A DNA stretch of 64,000 nt from Stakelama saccharophila (lineage in GTDB: Bacteria > Pseudomonadota > Alphaproteobacteria > Sphingomonadales > Sphingomonadaceae), in assembly GCF_032229225.1 (NCBI RefSeq), contig NZ_CP135076.1, positions 1,841,001-1,905,000 of the forward strand. Reading direction: 5' to 3'. Positions within the stretch are counted from its first letter, which is position 1, and the number at the start of each line of letters is the position of its first letter. Position numbers and translations under genes: made by a program. A model generated the notes under the pieces. That model was not told the DNA's origin. It was given only the letters and a program-made list of their open reading frames with translations, and did not search any database. Shown here in pieces: positions 1-10,035 of the stretch.

Positions 1-15
1 ACGACCGGCGGCGGC

Positions 16-789
16 ATGCCCTCCGATCTGCCGGTCCGCGCGCTTGTCGGTGCGGGGCTGATCCTCCTCGCCGCCCTTGCCTTGTGGAGCGGCGGGCTGC
101 TGTTCTGGCTCGTGCTGGTGATCGTCGCGCTCCTGATGATGGGCGAATGGGCAAACCTGGCCCATGCGTCCGAGAATTCGCGGCGGCTGGGCCAGTTCGC
201 CTTGTCGGTGCCGCTCGCGATCATGGCGCCGCCCTGGCTCGCCGCCGGACCCGGGTTCTTCGCCCTGGGGCTGATTGGCGGCGCTGCCTTCTTCACGGCC
301 ATCGCCACCCGCAGGGCTGTGCTGGGCGCGGGCATCGTGTATGTCGGTCTGCCGATCCTCGCGCTGCTTTGGCTGCGCCAGCGCGATGACGGGCTGTTGC
401 TGGCGTTCTGGGCGATGGCGCTGGTCTGGGCTTGCGACATCGGTGCCTATTTCGCCGGCCGCAGCCTGGGCGGGGCAAAACTGGCCCCGGCAATAAGCCC
501 GAACAAGACCTGGGCCGGTCTGTTCGGCGGCGTGGTCGCGACCGCGTTCTTCGCCGCCATACTCTTCCGCTTCGGCCTGCCGCTTCATCTGACGATCGCC
601 ACACCATTGCTGGCGGTGACGGCTCAGATGGGCGACCTGTTCGAAAGCTGGCTGAAGCGCCGCGCGGGGGTGAAGGATTCGGGCGATCTGCTGCCCGGAC
701 ATGGCGGCTTCCTGGATCGGCTGGACGGTCTCGTGCCGGTTGCGCCGATCGCCGCGCTGCTCGTCCTGCTGCCGGAGGTCGTGCGGTGA
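16..789 (+). CDS. cdsA: Phosphatidate cytidylyltransferase (CDP-diglyceride synthase)
   Basis: Makes CDP-diacylglycerol from phosphatidate and CTP at the inner membrane, the branch point for all phospholipids. The 257-aa protein is almost wholly hydrophobic with several membrane segments. It ends with the CDS-family signature at about residues 211-235 (SWLKRR, then KDSGDLLPGHGG, then DRLD), which carries the metal- and CTP-binding acidic residues. The ATG at 16 is the first clear start. The upstream gene (often uppS in this operon) lies outside the window, so a slightly earlier start cannot be excluded. First gene of the cdsA-dxr-rseP-bamA-skp-fabZ operon; its TGA overlaps the dxr GTG. Confidence 0.93.
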   Translation: MPSDLPVRALVGAGLILLAALALWSGGLLFWLVLVIVALLMMGEWANLAHASENSRRLGQFALSVPLAIMAPPWLAAGPGFFALGLIGGAAFFTAIATRRAVLGAGIVYVGLPILALLWLRQRDDGLLLAFWAMALVWACDIGAYFAGRSLGGAKLAPAISPNKTWAGLFGGVVATAFFAAILFRFGLPLHLTIATPLLAVTAQMGDLFESWLKRRAGVKDSGDLLPGHGGFLDRLDGLVPVAPIAALLVLLPEVVR

Positions 790-1943
790 AGCGGGTCACG
801 GTTCTCGGCGCCACGGGTTCGGTCGGTAGATCGACGCTCGATCTGATCGAACGCAATTCCGAGATGTTTGAAGTGGTCGCCCTGACCGCGCACCGGGACG
901 TGTCCGGCCTGAGCGCCGCCGCCCGGCGCACGGGGGCGCAGCGCGCGGTGATCGCGGACGAATCGCTTTTGCCGGATCTTCGCGACGCGCTGGCGGGGGC
1001 GCCGGTCGAGATTGCCGCCGGCATGAACGCCGTGTGCGAGGCCGCGCGCATGGATGCCGACTGGGTGATGGCGGCGATCGTCGGTTGCGCCGGACTGAAG
1101 CCGACCATGGCGGCGATGGAGGCGGGGCGGACGGTGGCGCTCGCCAACAAGGAGTCGCTCGTTTCCGCGGGAGGCGTGATGACGGCGGCTGCACGGTCGT
1201 CCGGCGTCACGCTGCTTCCGGTCGATTCGGAGCATAATGCCGTGTTCCAGTGCTTCGACCCCGACCAGGCGGCGCGCGTCCGCCGGATCGTGCTGACCGC
1301 AAGCGGCGGGCCGTTCCGCGGGTGGTCGCGCGAGGCGATGGAGGCGATTACGCCGGCGCAGGCGGTGGCCCATCCCAACTGGTCGATGGGCGCGAAGATC
1401 TCGGTCGATTCGGCGACGATGATGAACAAGGGGCTGGAACTGATCGAGGCGTTCCACCTTTTCCCGGTGGCGGCCGAACAACTCGATATCCTTGTCCACC
1501 GGCAGTCGGTCATCCATTCGCTGGTCGAATATGTCGATGGCTCGTTCCTGGCGCAGCTTGGATCGCCCGACATGCGGACGCCGATCGCTCATGCGCTGGC
1601 CTGGCCGGATCGGATGGCTGTGCCGGTTGAACGTCTTGATCTCGCCAAAATTGCACAGCTCGATTTCGAAGTGCCGGACCCGGAGCGTTTTCCCGCCATC
1701 GACCTCGCCCGGGCGGCCCTGGCCGCAGGCGGCGCCCGCCCGGCGATTATGAACGCCGCCAACGAGGTGGCGGTCGCCGCTTTTCTTGCCGGCAGGCTGG
1801 GATTCCTCGAAATTGCCGCAATCGTCAGCGATACGCTTTCCGGCTATGATCCTCCGGCTCCGGAAACGCTCGACGCCGTGCTGGCGGTCGACGCAGAAGC
1901 GAGAGCCATTGCCGATCGCCGAGTAAGGAACCGCGTCCGTTGA
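786..1943 (+). CDS. dxr: 1-deoxy-D-xylulose 5-phosphate reductoisomerase
   Basis: Second step of the MEP isoprenoid pathway: NADPH-dependent conversion of DXP to 2-C-methylerythritol 4-phosphate. Residues 8-14 (GATGSVG) are the NADPH-binding loop; ANKESL (about 120-125), DSEHNAVFQ (from 147) and SVDSATMMNKGLE (from 206) are the family metal- and substrate-binding motifs. The frame stays open far upstream through cdsA, but the GTG at 786 overlaps the cdsA stop (GTGA) and puts the nucleotide loop at the correct N-terminal position, giving the normal length of 385 aa. Other MEP genes in this window are the fused ispDF at 26.5 kb. Confidence 0.95.
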   Translation: MKRVTVLGATGSVGRSTLDLIERNSEMFEVVALTAHRDVSGLSAAARRTGAQRAVIADESLLPDLRDALAGAPVEIAAGMNAVCEAARMDADWVMAAIVGCAGLKPTMAAMEAGRTVALANKESLVSAGGVMTAAARSSGVTLLPVDSEHNAVFQCFDPDQAARVRRIVLTASGGPFRGWSREAMEAITPAQAVAHPNWSMGAKISVDSATMMNKGLELIEAFHLFPVAAEQLDILVHRQSVIHSLVEYVDGSFLAQLGSPDMRTPIAHALAWPDRMAVPVERLDLAKIAQLDFEVPDPERFPAIDLARAALAAGGARPAIMNAANEVAVAAFLAGRLGFLEIAAIVSDTLSGYDPPAPETLDAVLAVDAEARAIADRRVRNRVR

Positions 1944-3073
1944 TCCAGTCTCCCGGCTTTTTCGTCACAATCATCGCGTTCGCGCTGGTGTTGGGGCCGC
2001 TCGTCTTTCTGCATGAGCTGGGCCATTATCTGGTCGGCCGGTGGTGCGGCGTGAAGGCCGATGCTTTTTCGATCGGCTTCGGGCGCGAAATCGCGGGATT
2101 TACCGACAAGCGCGGCACGCGGTGGAAATTCGGCTGGCTGCCGCTGGGCGGATATGTGAAGTTCGCCGGAGATATGAATCCTGCCAGCAAGCCCGATGCG
2201 GACTGGCTCGCACTGCCGGCGGAGGAGCGGCGACAGACGTTCCAGGCCCGTTCGCTGTGGCAACGCGCGCTGATCGTCCTGGCCGGGCCGGTGATGAATT
2301 TCCTCATCGCTATTCTGATTTTCGCCGCGTTCGCCATGACCTACGGAGTCGACCGCACGCCTGCGGTGGTCGGACAGGTCATGCCGGAAAGTCCGGCTGC
2401 CGCGGCCGGCCTGAAGCAGGGCGATGCGATCGTCAGCATCGGCGGGCGGCAGATGGACACGTTTCAGGACCTGGCGCAGTTCACCGTCTTGCGACCTGGC
2501 GCCACCGTCCCGATGGTCGTCGAGCGCGATGGCGAAACCTTCGACGCGCGGATCACGCTCGGCGCCGCGCATGAGGAGGATCGCTTCGGCAATCGTTACA
2601 CGCGAGGCCAGTTGGGCGTCGCATCGGGGCCGCGCGTTTACGAACCGGTCGGCTTGGCAGAGGCGCCGGCCGCGGGCATACGTCTCGTCGGCGGCACGCT
2701 TCGCAGCATGATCGACGGGTTGGGCCAGATCATTACCGGCAGGCGTTCGGTGGACGAACTTGGCGGGCCGCTGCGGATCGCGCAGATGTCGGGGCAGCAG
2801 ATGGCGCTTGGATGGCCGGCGCTCATATCCTTCATCGCGCTGATCTCGATTAATCTCGGATTCATCAACCTGTTGCCAGTGCCGATGCTCGATGGCGGTC
2901 ATCTGTTCTTTTACGCGATCGAAGCGGTGCGCGGCCGTCCAGTCGGCCCCGGTGCGATGGAATGGGCCTATCGCGGCGGCCTGGCGGCTATACTCGCCTT
3001 GTTTCTGCTTGTGACGTTCAACGATCTCGACGCGATCGGCGTGTGGCGGCATCTGGCCGGGTTGATCGGTTGA
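1940..3073 (+). CDS. rseP: RIP metalloprotease RseP (site-2 protease)
   Basis: Inner-membrane zinc protease that cuts membrane-embedded substrates such as anti-sigma factors and leftover signal peptides. The 377-aa protein has the zinc motif HELGH in the first membrane segment, a PDZ domain in the middle (about residues 130-200) and the second active-site motif NLLPVPMLDGGH near the C-terminus, where the aspartate is the third zinc ligand. The TTG start at 1940 overlaps the dxr stop (TTGA), typical of translational coupling. Gene order rseP-bamA-skp matches the conserved envelope-biogenesis operon. Confidence 0.95.
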   Translation: MIQSPGFFVTIIAFALVLGPLVFLHELGHYLVGRWCGVKADAFSIGFGREIAGFTDKRGTRWKFGWLPLGGYVKFAGDMNPASKPDADWLALPAEERRQTFQARSLWQRALIVLAGPVMNFLIAILIFAAFAMTYGVDRTPAVVGQVMPESPAAAAGLKQGDAIVSIGGRQMDTFQDLAQFTVLRPGATVPMVVERDGETFDARITLGAAHEEDRFGNRYTRGQLGVASGPRVYEPVGLAEAPAAGIRLVGGTLRSMIDGLGQIITGRRSVDELGGPLRIAQMSGQQMALGWPALISFIALISINLGFINLLPVPMLDGGHLFFYAIEAVRGRPVGPGAMEWAYRGGLAAILALFLLVTFNDLDAIGVWRHLAGLIG

Positions 3074-3140
3074 TGCGCTTAGGGCAGGGGCAGCGGACCG
3101 CGAGCGGCGCCAAGTGTTTTTTCTCCGACTGGGGTGGGAT

Positions 3141-6002
3141 GTGACAGCTATCAAGGCTTACAAATCGAGTACCAACGCCAAGGCGCTCGCGCTGGCATGC
3201 ACCATGCTGTCGGGTCTCGGCGTGGCCCATGCCCAGGTCGCGGAACGGGATTCCGCGGACCAGGACGTGGCGGCGGCACCGGCCCCGGCTCCATCGGCTG
3301 CCGCTCCTGCCGGGCAGCAGTCGGCGCGGGATATCGCGCGCCGGGCGGCCGCAGCGGCGGCAGGTCAGAGCCGGCCCGCGGCCGAGCAGCAGGTGGTGAA
3401 GTCGATCCGGGTCGAGGGTTCGCAGCGTATCGAGCCGGAGACGATCCTGTCCTATACCAAGCTCCGCGTCGGCGAGCCCTATACCAACGCCACGATCGAC
3501 CAGGCGATCAAGGACCTCTATCAGAGCGATTTCCTGTCCTCCGTCGAGATCGCCGGCGTCGAAACCGGCAATCTCGTCATCCGCATCCAGGAAAACCCGG
3601 TGATCAACCGTGTGGTGCTGGAAGGCAACAAGCGGTTGAAGGACGACAAGATCGTCAAGGAGATCAAGCTCGCCCCGCGGCAGATCTTCACCCGCACCGC
3701 CGTTCGCGCCGATGTGGCGCGGATCATCGAACTTTATCGGCGCGAGGGCCGCTATGCCGCGCGCATCGACCCGCAGATGGTGAAGCTGGACCAGAACCGC
3801 GTCGACGTGATCTTCGAAATTCACGAAGGGCCGAAATCGAAGGTTCGCCAGATCAACATCATCGGCAACGAGAAGTTTTCCGACGACGATCTCCGCGACG
3901 AGATGGCGACCAAGCAGGCGCGCTGGTTCCGTATCTTCAGCTCGAGCACGAGCTTCGACCGGGACCGGATGCAATATGACCAGCAGAAGCTGCGGCAATT
4001 CTATCTGACGCAGGGCTATGCCGATTTCCGCGTGGTATCCGCCGTCGCCGAGCTGACGCCGGACAAACAGGATTTCATCATCACCTATGTGGTGGAAGAA
4101 GGGCAGCGCTATAAGTTCGGCCCGGTCACGGTCGACAGCGCAATCCGCGATTTCGACGATGAGAAACTGGCCCGGTCGCTGCCGATGAAGGAAGGCGACT
4201 GGTACAACGCGAAGCAGGTCGAAGACTCGATCGACCAGTTGAGCGAGACGGCCGGATTCGCCGGTTACGCTTTCGCCGATGTTCAGCCGAATTTCGTGCC
4301 CGACCACGAAAACCATACGATGGCGATCGGGTTCAATATCGCGGAAAGCCAGCGCACTTATGTCGAGCGCGTCAACATCAACGGCAACACGCAGACCCAG
4401 GACGAGGTGATCCGACGCGAGATGCGGCTGGCCGAGGGCGATCCGTACAATACCTTCCTGAAGAAGCGGTCGGAGGATCGCATCAACTCGCTCGGCTACT
4501 TCCAGGACAAGTTCGAGATCGACACGCAGAAGGGCACGACCGACGACCGGATCGTGCTCAACGCCGATGTCGAGGAGAAGCCGACCGGCGAACTGTCGCT
4601 GTCGGCCGGGTTCTCGAGCCTAGAACGGTTTCTCGTCCAGGCTGCCGTGCGCCAGAACAATTTCCGCGGCATGGGCCAGCAGGCGCATATCCAGCTCGAT
4701 TATTCGTCCTATTCGAAATCGGCGGAAGTGGGCTTCACGGAACCCTATCTGTTCGACAAGCCGATCGCGCTGGGCGGCACGATCTTCCGGCGTGACTATA
4801 ATTCGTTCAATTATATCGGGCAGGACCGGAACACGACCTATTCGCAGGTCTCCACCGGGTTTCAGATCGTCTCGTCGATCCCGCTCACCGAATATTGGCA
4901 GCTTTCCGGGCGCTATCGGCTGTCGCAGGACGACGTTTCGCTCGACAAGGGCACCTTCTACCGAGACACGGACGGGGATGGTATCGCCGATACCTGCGAT
5001 CCGCTGCGCGCCGGGCGCTATCTCTGCGAAGCGGTGGGCAATCGCCTGACCTCGTCGATCGGCGCGTCGCTGATCTACTCCAGCCTCAACAGCTACTACC
5101 GCCCGACGCGCGGCTCGCGGGTTGTGCTCGGTATGGATTTCGCCGGTGTGGGCGGCGACGTGCAATATATCCGCGGTCGCGCCAGTGCCGACAAATATTG
5201 GGGCCTGGGCGATGGCTTCATCTTCTCGCTCAGCGGCGAAGGCGGCTATATCCACGCGCTCGAGGACAGCCCCGGCCCCGGCGTCGACGCCGTGCGGATC
5301 ACCGACCGCTTCTATCTTGGCCAGGAATTTCACGGTTTCGACATTCGCGGTGTCGGCCCGCGCGTGCAGCGCATACCCTATACGGGTACGGTGGCCGGCG
5401 GCGACCAGATGCTGGTGACGGACAACGATCGGATCGTCGACGATCCGCTGGGCGGCAAGGCCTATTATCTGGGCAAGGCGGAGCTTGAAATTCCGCTCGG
5501 CTCGGGCGCGCAGGAACTCGGTCTGCGGCCTTCGATCTATCTTCAGGTCGGGGCCTTGTTCAACATCAAGCGGCCGCTCCCGACCGCCAATTTCGAACAG
5601 GCAACCGACGAAGACGGCAATCTTCTCTATAACGAGGACGGCTCGCCCTCGCTGTTGCCGATCGTGACGCCGGTGAAGGACGGCTCGGGCCGGCAGCTTT
5701 ACGTCGTGCCCGCCGATGCCGGCGACAATGGCGGATCGCTCACCACCTGTCAGGTCGGCTATGCCGACAGCTATGGCGGCGCCTGCTCCGGCACATCGCA
5801 GAACACCGTCTATTCGACGACGACGGCGCCGTTCTACGAACGGTTCGTCGGCGATTCGGCCTCGCCGCGCGTCTCCGTGGGCATCGGCGTGAACTGGAAC
5901 TCGCCGTTCGGCCCGCTGCGCATCGACCTCGCCAAGGCATTGGTCACCCAGCCCGGTGACGACGCCAAACTCATCACTTTCAATGTGGGAACTCAATTCT
6001 GA
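3141..6002 (+). CDS. bamA: Outer membrane protein assembly factor BamA
   Basis: Central subunit of the BAM complex, which folds beta-barrel proteins into the outer membrane. From the GTG at 3141 the protein (953 aa) begins with a signal peptide ending near AHAQ, then an Ala/Pro-rich linker (about 35-75), five POTRA repeats (the first from about residue 86, [13 protein letters not shown]) and a C-terminal Omp85 barrel ending in phenylalanine. The lid-loop motif normally VRGF appears as [12 protein letters not shown] at 3114 is also in frame but would bury the signal peptide. The protein is longer than the ~800 aa of enterobacterial BamA, mainly from the N-terminal linker and long barrel loops. 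The stop overlaps the next gene by one base (TGATG). Confidence 0.95.
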   Translation: MTAIKAYKSSTNAKALALACTMLSGLGVAHAQVAERDSADQDVAAAPAPAPSAAAPAGQQSARDIARRAAAAAAGQSRPAAEQQVVKSIRVEGSQRIEPETILSYTKLRVGEPYTNATIDQAIKDLYQSDFLSSVEIAGVETGNLVIRIQENPVINRVVLEGNKRLKDDKIVKEIKLAPRQIFTRTAVRADVARIIELYRREGRYAARIDPQMVKLDQNRVDVIFEIHEGPKSKVRQINIIGNEKFSDDDLRDEMATKQARWFRIFSSSTSFDRDRMQYDQQKLRQFYLTQGYADFRVVSAVAELTPDKQDFIITYVVEEGQRYKFGPVTVDSAIRDFDDEKLARSLPMKEGDWYNAKQVEDSIDQLSETAGFAGYAFADVQPNFVPDHENHTMAIGFNIAESQRTYVERVNINGNTQTQDEVIRREMRLAEGDPYNTFLKKRSEDRINSLGYFQDKFEIDTQKGTTDDRIVLNADVEEKPTGELSLSAGFSSLERFLVQAAVRQNNFRGMGQQAHIQLDYSSYSKSAEVGFTEPYLFDKPIALGGTIFRRDYNSFNYIGQDRNTTYSQVSTGFQIVSSIPLTEYWQLSGRYRLSQDDVSLDKGTFYRDTDGDGIADTCDPLRAGRYLCEAVGNRLTSSIGASLIYSSLNSYYRPTRGSRVVLGMDFAGVGGDVQYIRGRASADKYWGLGDGFIFSLSGEGGYIHALEDSPGPGVDAVRITDRFYLGQEFHGFDIRGVGPRVQRIPYTGTVAGGDQMLVTDNDRIVDDPLGGKAYYLGKAELEIPLGSGAQELGLRPSIYLQVGALFNIKRPLPTANFEQATDEDGNLLYNEDGSPSLLPIVTPVKDGSGRQLYVVPADAGDNGGSLTTCQVGYADSYGGACSGTSQNTVYSTTTAPFYERFVGDSASPRVSVGIGVNWNSPFGPLRIDLAKALVTQPGDDAKLITFNVGTQF

Positions 6003-6658
6003 TGACTATGACCAACAAAATGCTCTTAGCGGCCGCCGCGTTGGCGCCGATCGCCATTGCCGCTCCCGCGCAAGCCCAGGTTTCGGGCGTTGCCGTGGCG
6101 AACCCGGAACAGGCGATCCAGGACACGACGGCCTGGAAGAATGCGATCGCGCAGATCCAGACCACGTACAAGGCGCAGATCGACCAGGCGCAGTCCCGCA
6201 GCGATGCCGTGCAGGCGGAATTGAAGCCGCTCGTTCAGTCGTTCGAGCAGGCGCGCCAGGCGGCCAATCCGGATCAGAACGCGCTGCAACAGCAGGCCCG
6301 TACGATTCAGCAGAAGCAGCAAGCCGCCAAGGAAGAGATCAGTCGTCTGACCCAGCCGGTGCAGCGCGCCCGCGCCTATGCGCTCGAGCAGATCAGCAAG
6401 CAGTACCAGGCCGCGGTCCAGGCAGCGCTGCAGGGCAAGAACGTGCAGATCCTGCTGCGTCCCGACAGCGTGATCTATGCGGCGCCGACGACCGATATCA
6501 CGTCGGACATCACCGCGCAGCTCAATCGCCTGGTCACCAATGTCAGCACCACGCCGCCGGCGAACTGGCAGCCCGGCCAGAACGAGGCGGCGGGCACGGC
6601 GCCGGCGACGGTGCAGCCGACCCAGCCGCAGTCGAACCCGTCGCCCAACGGCCGATGA
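6002..6658 (+). CDS. skp: OmpH/Skp-family periplasmic chaperone
   Basis: Periplasmic holdase that carries unfolded outer-membrane proteins to BamA. The 218-aa protein has a signal peptide (cleavage after APAQAQ), then a conserved first strand ([13 protein letters not shown]), then a long Gln/Ala-rich helical coiled coil (about 45-150) forming the tentacle, then an unusual Pro/Gln/Asn-rich C-terminal tail. Its position directly after bamA, with TGATG coupling, is the classic arrangement. The extended low-complexity tail is not seen in E. coli Skp. Confidence 0.88.
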   Translation: MTMTNKMLLAAAALAPIAIAAPAQAQVSGVAVANPEQAIQDTTAWKNAIAQIQTTYKAQIDQAQSRSDAVQAELKPLVQSFEQARQAANPDQNALQQQARTIQQKQQAAKEEISRLTQPVQRARAYALEQISKQYQAAVQAALQGKNVQILLRPDSVIYAAPTTDITSDITAQLNRLVTNVSTTPPANWQPGQNEAAGTAPATVQPTQPQSNPSPNGR

Positions 6659-7134
6659 GCGGGGATAGCGACGACACGGCCGCCCTTGGCCCGCTCGACA
6701 TCGGGCGGGTGATGGCGGCCCTGCCGCACCGCTATCCGATGCTTCTGGTCGACCGCGTCGAGGCGATCGTGCCCGACCGGTCGATCAGGGCAGTAAAGGC
6801 GGTGACGATCAACGAAGGGTTCTTCCAGGGACATTTTCCCGGACGCCCGATCATGCCGGGCGTGCTGATCGTCGAGGCGCTGGCCCAGGCGGCCGGCGTT
6901 CTGGCGGTGGAATCGCTTGGTCTCGCCGGATCGGGCAAGCTCGTCTATTTCATGGCGATCGAGAACGCGAAGTTCCGCAGGCCGGTCGAGCCGGGCGTGC
7001 TTTTGCACCTGGATGTCGAATTCGTGCAGAAACGCAGCAGCGTTTGCAAGTTCGCCGGCAAGGCGGCGATCGACGGTCAGACGGTGGCAGAGGCGAGCTT
7101 TACGGCCATGATCGCGGACCCGCCCGAGGCCTGA
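6655..7134 (+). CDS. fabZ: 3-hydroxyacyl-[acyl-carrier-protein] dehydratase FabZ
   Basis: Dehydrates 3-hydroxyacyl-ACP in the fatty-acid elongation cycle. The 159-aa hot-dog-fold protein contains the catalytic histidine in [11 protein letters not shown] (H60) and the partner glutamate 14 residues later in VLIVEALAQ (E74). The ATG at 6655 overlaps the skp stop (ATGA). In LPS-producing proteobacteria lpxD lies between skp and fabZ and lpxA/lpxB follow; here fabZ directly follows skp and the next gene is rpmE, so the lipid A genes are absent from the locus. Confidence 0.95.
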   Translation: MSGDSDDTAALGPLDIGRVMAALPHRYPMLLVDRVEAIVPDRSIRAVKAVTINEGFFQGHFPGRPIMPGVLIVEALAQAAGVLAVESLGLAGSGKLVYFMAIENAKFRRPVEPGVLLHLDVEFVQKRSSVCKFAGKAAIDGQTVAEASFTAMIADPPEA

Positions 7135-7194
7135 GGGCAAGCGCGGTTGCAATTGGGAGAGGCGGGGTGTAGTGCGCCGCCTTCCGACGATCTC

Positions 7195-7213
7195 GGCTGG
7201 TCGGAAACCAGCC
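7195..7213 (+). promoter_or_regulatory. Hairpin in the rpmE leader
   Basis: A perfect 7-bp stem (GGCTGGT / ACCAGCC) with a 5-nt loop lies 21 nt before the rpmE GTG, in the short leader after fabZ. L31 mRNA leaders that bind their own protein are known in other bacterial groups. An autoregulatory role here is inference from position only. Confidence 0.35.
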
Positions 7214-7234
7214 ATTCAGACGAAAGAACAGATT

Positions 7235-7465
7235 GTGAAGACCGATACCCATCCCGATTATCACACCATCAAGGTGCAGATGACCGACGGCACCGTGTTC
7301 GAGACCCGCTCCACCTGGGGCAAGGAAGGCGATACGCTGCAGCTCGAAATCGATCCGACCTCGCACCCGGCCTGGACCGGTGGCAACCAGCGGCTGCTCG
7401 ATTCGGGCGGCCAGGTCGCGCGCTTCAACAAACGGTTCGGCGGGCTTTCCCTGGGTAAGAAGTAG
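7235..7465 (+). CDS. rpmE: 50S ribosomal protein bL31
   Basis: Small ribosomal protein bridging the large and small subunits. The 76-aa product begins [10 protein letters not shown], a normal start for alphaproteobacterial bL31, followed by [10 protein letters not shown] and SHPAWTGG. It has no cysteine, so it is the zinc-independent form. The GTG at 7235 is chosen because it gives the conserved N-terminus; upstream in-frame residues look like leader sequence. The ribosome-binding site is weak. Separated from fabZ by 100 bp, so it may have its own promoter. Confidence 0.93.
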   Translation: MKTDTHPDYHTIKVQMTDGTVFETRSTWGKEGDTLQLEIDPTSHPAWTGGNQRLLDSGGQVARFNKRFGGLSLGKK

Positions 7466-7525
7466 TCACCGCTTTCGGCGGGCCGTTAACAGGGCATTAG
7501 CCATTGCAGACGTAGGTTTCGTGGC

Positions 7526-7885
7526 ATGATTGATGTCGCGAAACCTGAACCCTTCGCCGCTGAATTCGAGCCGGTCGAATCCCTCGATATGCTCGGGTGG
7601 CGGCGATCCCACCGCGCCGAAGTCTCGCTCGAAGCCAAGCTCGGCCACGGTGCGATCAACCGCGCGCTATGCAAGGTGGTCGACCTTTCCCTGCACGGCT
7701 GCCGTGTCCAGAGTTATTCCGAACTGCGCAAGGGCGCACTGATCTGGTTGACGATGCCGCGTTTCGGCCCTCGGATCGCGCGCGTCGCCTGGATTCGCGG
7801 CCTGGAGGCCGGCTGCGACTTCGAAGAACCCTTGTCGATCGACGTCTTCCACGCGTTGATCGAAGCATCCTACGCAACCCACTAA
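7526..7885 (+). CDS. PilZ-domain protein (putative c-di-GMP receptor)
   Basis: A 119-aa single-domain protein. It shows the PilZ c-di-GMP-binding pattern: an arginine-rich box (RRSHRAEVSLEAKL, about residues 29-42) and the DLSLHGCRV segment matching D/NxSxxG. No other domain is present, so it probably acts as an adaptor that binds a partner when c-di-GMP is high. The target cannot be inferred from the neighbours, which are rpmE and a tRNA gene. A second, different PilZ protein is encoded at 58.2 kb. Confidence 0.8.
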   Translation: MIDVAKPEPFAAEFEPVESLDMLGWRRSHRAEVSLEAKLGHGAINRALCKVVDLSLHGCRVQSYSELRKGALIWLTMPRFGPRIARVAWIRGLEAGCDFEEPLSIDVFHALIEASYATH

Positions 7886-7898
7886 CCGCCTGGACCGA

Positions 7899-7989
<91 letters not shown>

Positions 7990-8006
7990 GGTCCGGCAGA
8001 TCGCCG

Positions 8007-8034
8007 CTTATGGCAGCGATACGGTTTTGCGCAA
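8007..8034 (-). promoter_or_regulatory. Candidate promoter of tRNA-Ser
   Basis: On the minus strand a TTGCGC box (8029-8034) and a CATAAG box (8007-8012) are 16 bp apart and would start transcription about 10 nt before the mature tRNA 5' end. Seen by eye; the -10 box is only a partial match. Confidence 0.35.
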
Positions 8035-8087
8035 GAGGCAGCGTTTGGGGGTTCATGCGCGCGGCGCGCTGTGGCAAGGATTCGGCC

Positions 8088-9131
8088 ATGTCCAGTCCGC
8101 GTTTCAAATCCCGTCTCGCTTTGTACCTGTCCGTCGCCGGCCTGCTGACCGCGTCAGCGACCTCCGCCTGCGCGCAGACGGAGTCCGGTTTTCAGGGCTA
8201 TCTGAAAACGCTGCAGGCCAGAGCCGCGCGCGAAGGGGTCAGCAATGCGACGATCGACGCGGTGTTTCCCACGCTTACGCTCAACGAGCGGGTGATCGAA
8301 CTCGATCGCGATCAGCCCGGCGGCAATCCCAACGCGCCGATCCCCGATTATGCGCCCTATTACGCCCGGCACGTCGATGCGGCGCGGATTCGCCTGGGTC
8401 GCGCCGCCTATCTTCGCAACCGGGACCAGCTCAGATCCATCGAGCAGGAAACCGGCGTACCCGAATCGATCATGGTGTCGATCTGGGGCAATGAAACCGC
8501 CTACGGCGCGGTCACGGGCGGGTTCGATCTGCCGCGTGCGCTGGCGACGCTCGCCTATGAAGGACGGCGACGCGAGCTCTTTTCCGAGGAATTCATCGCT
8601 GCGCTGAAGATCATGGACCGCGGTATCCCGCGCGACACCCTGCAGGGAAGCTGGGCGGGGGCCACGGGCGGCCCACAATTCCTGCCGTCGGTCTATCTGC
8701 GGCTCGCGCGCGACGGCGACGGCGACGGCAAAGCCGATATCTGGAACAGCGATGCCGATACCCTGGCGTCGATCGCGAACTATTTCGTTAATGCCGGATG
8801 GCGACCGGGCGAGCCCTGGGGGATTCCGGTCCGGGTGCCGACGAATTACAATCGTTCGGCGATGGTGAACCGCACCTTTTCCCCGCGTTGTCCACGTGTC
8901 CACGAACGCTACAGCCAATGGCGGACGATGAAGGAATGGCGTGCCATGGGCTTCGTGGCGGAACGCGGCACATGGCCGGACGACGATATCCAAGCGACGC
9001 TTCTGGAACCCGACGGCCCTGGCAAGACCGCTTATCTGCTGACGGGGAACTACCGCGTCATCCTCGATTATAACTGCTCCAATTTCTATGCATTGACGGT
9101 GGGGCTGCTGGCCGATGAAATCGAGCAATAG
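8088..9131 (+). CDS. Lytic murein transglycosylase, MltB family (GH103)
   Basis: Cuts the glycan strands of peptidoglycan to give 1,6-anhydro-MurNAc ends. The 347-aa protein starts with a signal peptide (to about residue 30, ending SACAQ) without a convincing lipobox. It then carries the SLT_2 domain; the catalytic glutamate is E136 in WGNETAYG, followed by the family motif GSWAGATGGPQFLPS. There is no C-terminal peptidoglycan-binding domain. The ATG at 8088 follows an AAGGA box 7 nt upstream. The end overlaps the start of the RlpA-like gene by 17 bp. Confidence 0.9.
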   Translation: MSSPRFKSRLALYLSVAGLLTASATSACAQTESGFQGYLKTLQARAAREGVSNATIDAVFPTLTLNERVIELDRDQPGGNPNAPIPDYAPYYARHVDAARIRLGRAAYLRNRDQLRSIEQETGVPESIMVSIWGNETAYGAVTGGFDLPRALATLAYEGRRRELFSEEFIAALKIMDRGIPRDTLQGSWAGATGGPQFLPSVYLRLARDGDGDGKADIWNSDADTLASIANYFVNAGWRPGEPWGIPVRVPTNYNRSAMVNRTFSPRCPRVHERYSQWRTMKEWRAMGFVAERGTWPDDDIQATLLEPDGPGKTAYLLTGNYRVILDYNCSNFYALTVGLLADEIEQ

Positions 9132-10014
9132 TCTGTTGCCGATCCTGTCGCTGGTGCTGGCGATATCGCCGGCGGCGGCGCAGGACGTTCCCGACCACAG
9201 CTATCCGCCCGGCGACGGCCAGGTGGAGCAGGGTGTTCGTCCGCCCGCCGAAACAACGCTCTATCCCGACGGAAGCGATGGCAAACCGCGCGGCAGTTCG
9301 CAGCACGACGCCGATGACCATGGCCACTACGACCGGACCGGATATGCGTTGCGCGACGAATCACTGGCGGCGCAGGGGGGCGCAGTGGCGGCCAGTCCGG
9401 GGCTGAACGCCGGGGATTTCGCGGAAGTCACCGCGCTGGATACCGGCGCGACGATCCTGGTGAAGATCGTCGACCGAACGGTCCGCGACAACCGGATCAT
9501 CGCGCTTTCGCCGATGGCGGCGAACATGCTTCAACCCGATTCCCCGGCACCGATGCCGGTGCGTGTTCGCAAGGCCATGCCGAGCCCGCCGGACCTTGCC
9601 GCCATTTCGGCGGGGAGGCCCGCAGCCCCGCGGCTTCCCGCCCCGGAAGCGCTGTTGCGCGGTCTGCGGGCGCAACTGAAGGCTGAAAAGCCGGCCGAGA
9701 TTCCCCCGCCGGCAACAAGGAAAGCCGCGGCCGATCCGGCATTGGTTCGCGCCGGTACAACCACGCCGTCCCGTTCAAATCCGGCCGCCGCTTCCGGGAC
9801 GGAAAGGCGCTACGTCGTTCAGGTCGCTGCACTGTCCCACCGGGACCGTGCGGAAAGGCTGGCCGGTGAACTGGACGGATATGTCACGCCGGGCGGCGGG
9901 CTTTACCGCATCCGCGTCGGCCCCTTCGCAACGCGTGCGGAGGCCCAAAGTGCGCGTGCGAAAATCATCGCGCGGGGCTATGGCGATGCGCGACTTTATC
10001 GTACCGACCAGTAA
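9115..10014 (+). CDS. RlpA-like septal-ring protein with SPOR domain
   Basis: The 299-aa exported protein has a signal peptide (to about residue 23), a central double-psi beta-barrel of the RlpA type and a C-terminal SPOR domain (about 225-299, from RRYVVQVAALS), which binds denuded septal glycan. In the barrel, VKIVDRTVRDNRIIALSPMA aligns with the RlpA segment carrying the catalytic aspartate, but the usual N-terminal ASWYG stretch is not obvious, so transglycosylase activity is uncertain. It lies between an MltB-type enzyme and a D,D-carboxypeptidase, which supports a role in septal peptidoglycan processing. Confidence 0.8.
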   Translation: MKSSNSLLPILSLVLAISPAAAQDVPDHSYPPGDGQVEQGVRPPAETTLYPDGSDGKPRGSSQHDADDHGHYDRTGYALRDESLAAQGGAVAASPGLNAGDFAEVTALDTGATILVKIVDRTVRDNRIIALSPMAANMLQPDSPAPMPVRVRKAMPSPPDLAAISAGRPAAPRLPAPEALLRGLRAQLKAEKPAEIPPPATRKAAADPALVRAGTTTPSRSNPAAASGTERRYVVQVAALSHRDRAERLAGELDGYVTPGGGLYRIRVGPFATRAEAQSARAKIIARGYGDARLYRTDQ

Positions 10015-10035
10015 CCTTCAGTGTATGGACTCCGA

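Noticed and set aside
432..785. N-terminal extension of dxr inside cdsA
   Set aside because: Sequence is cdsA in another frame; the GTG at 786 puts the NADPH loop where expected.
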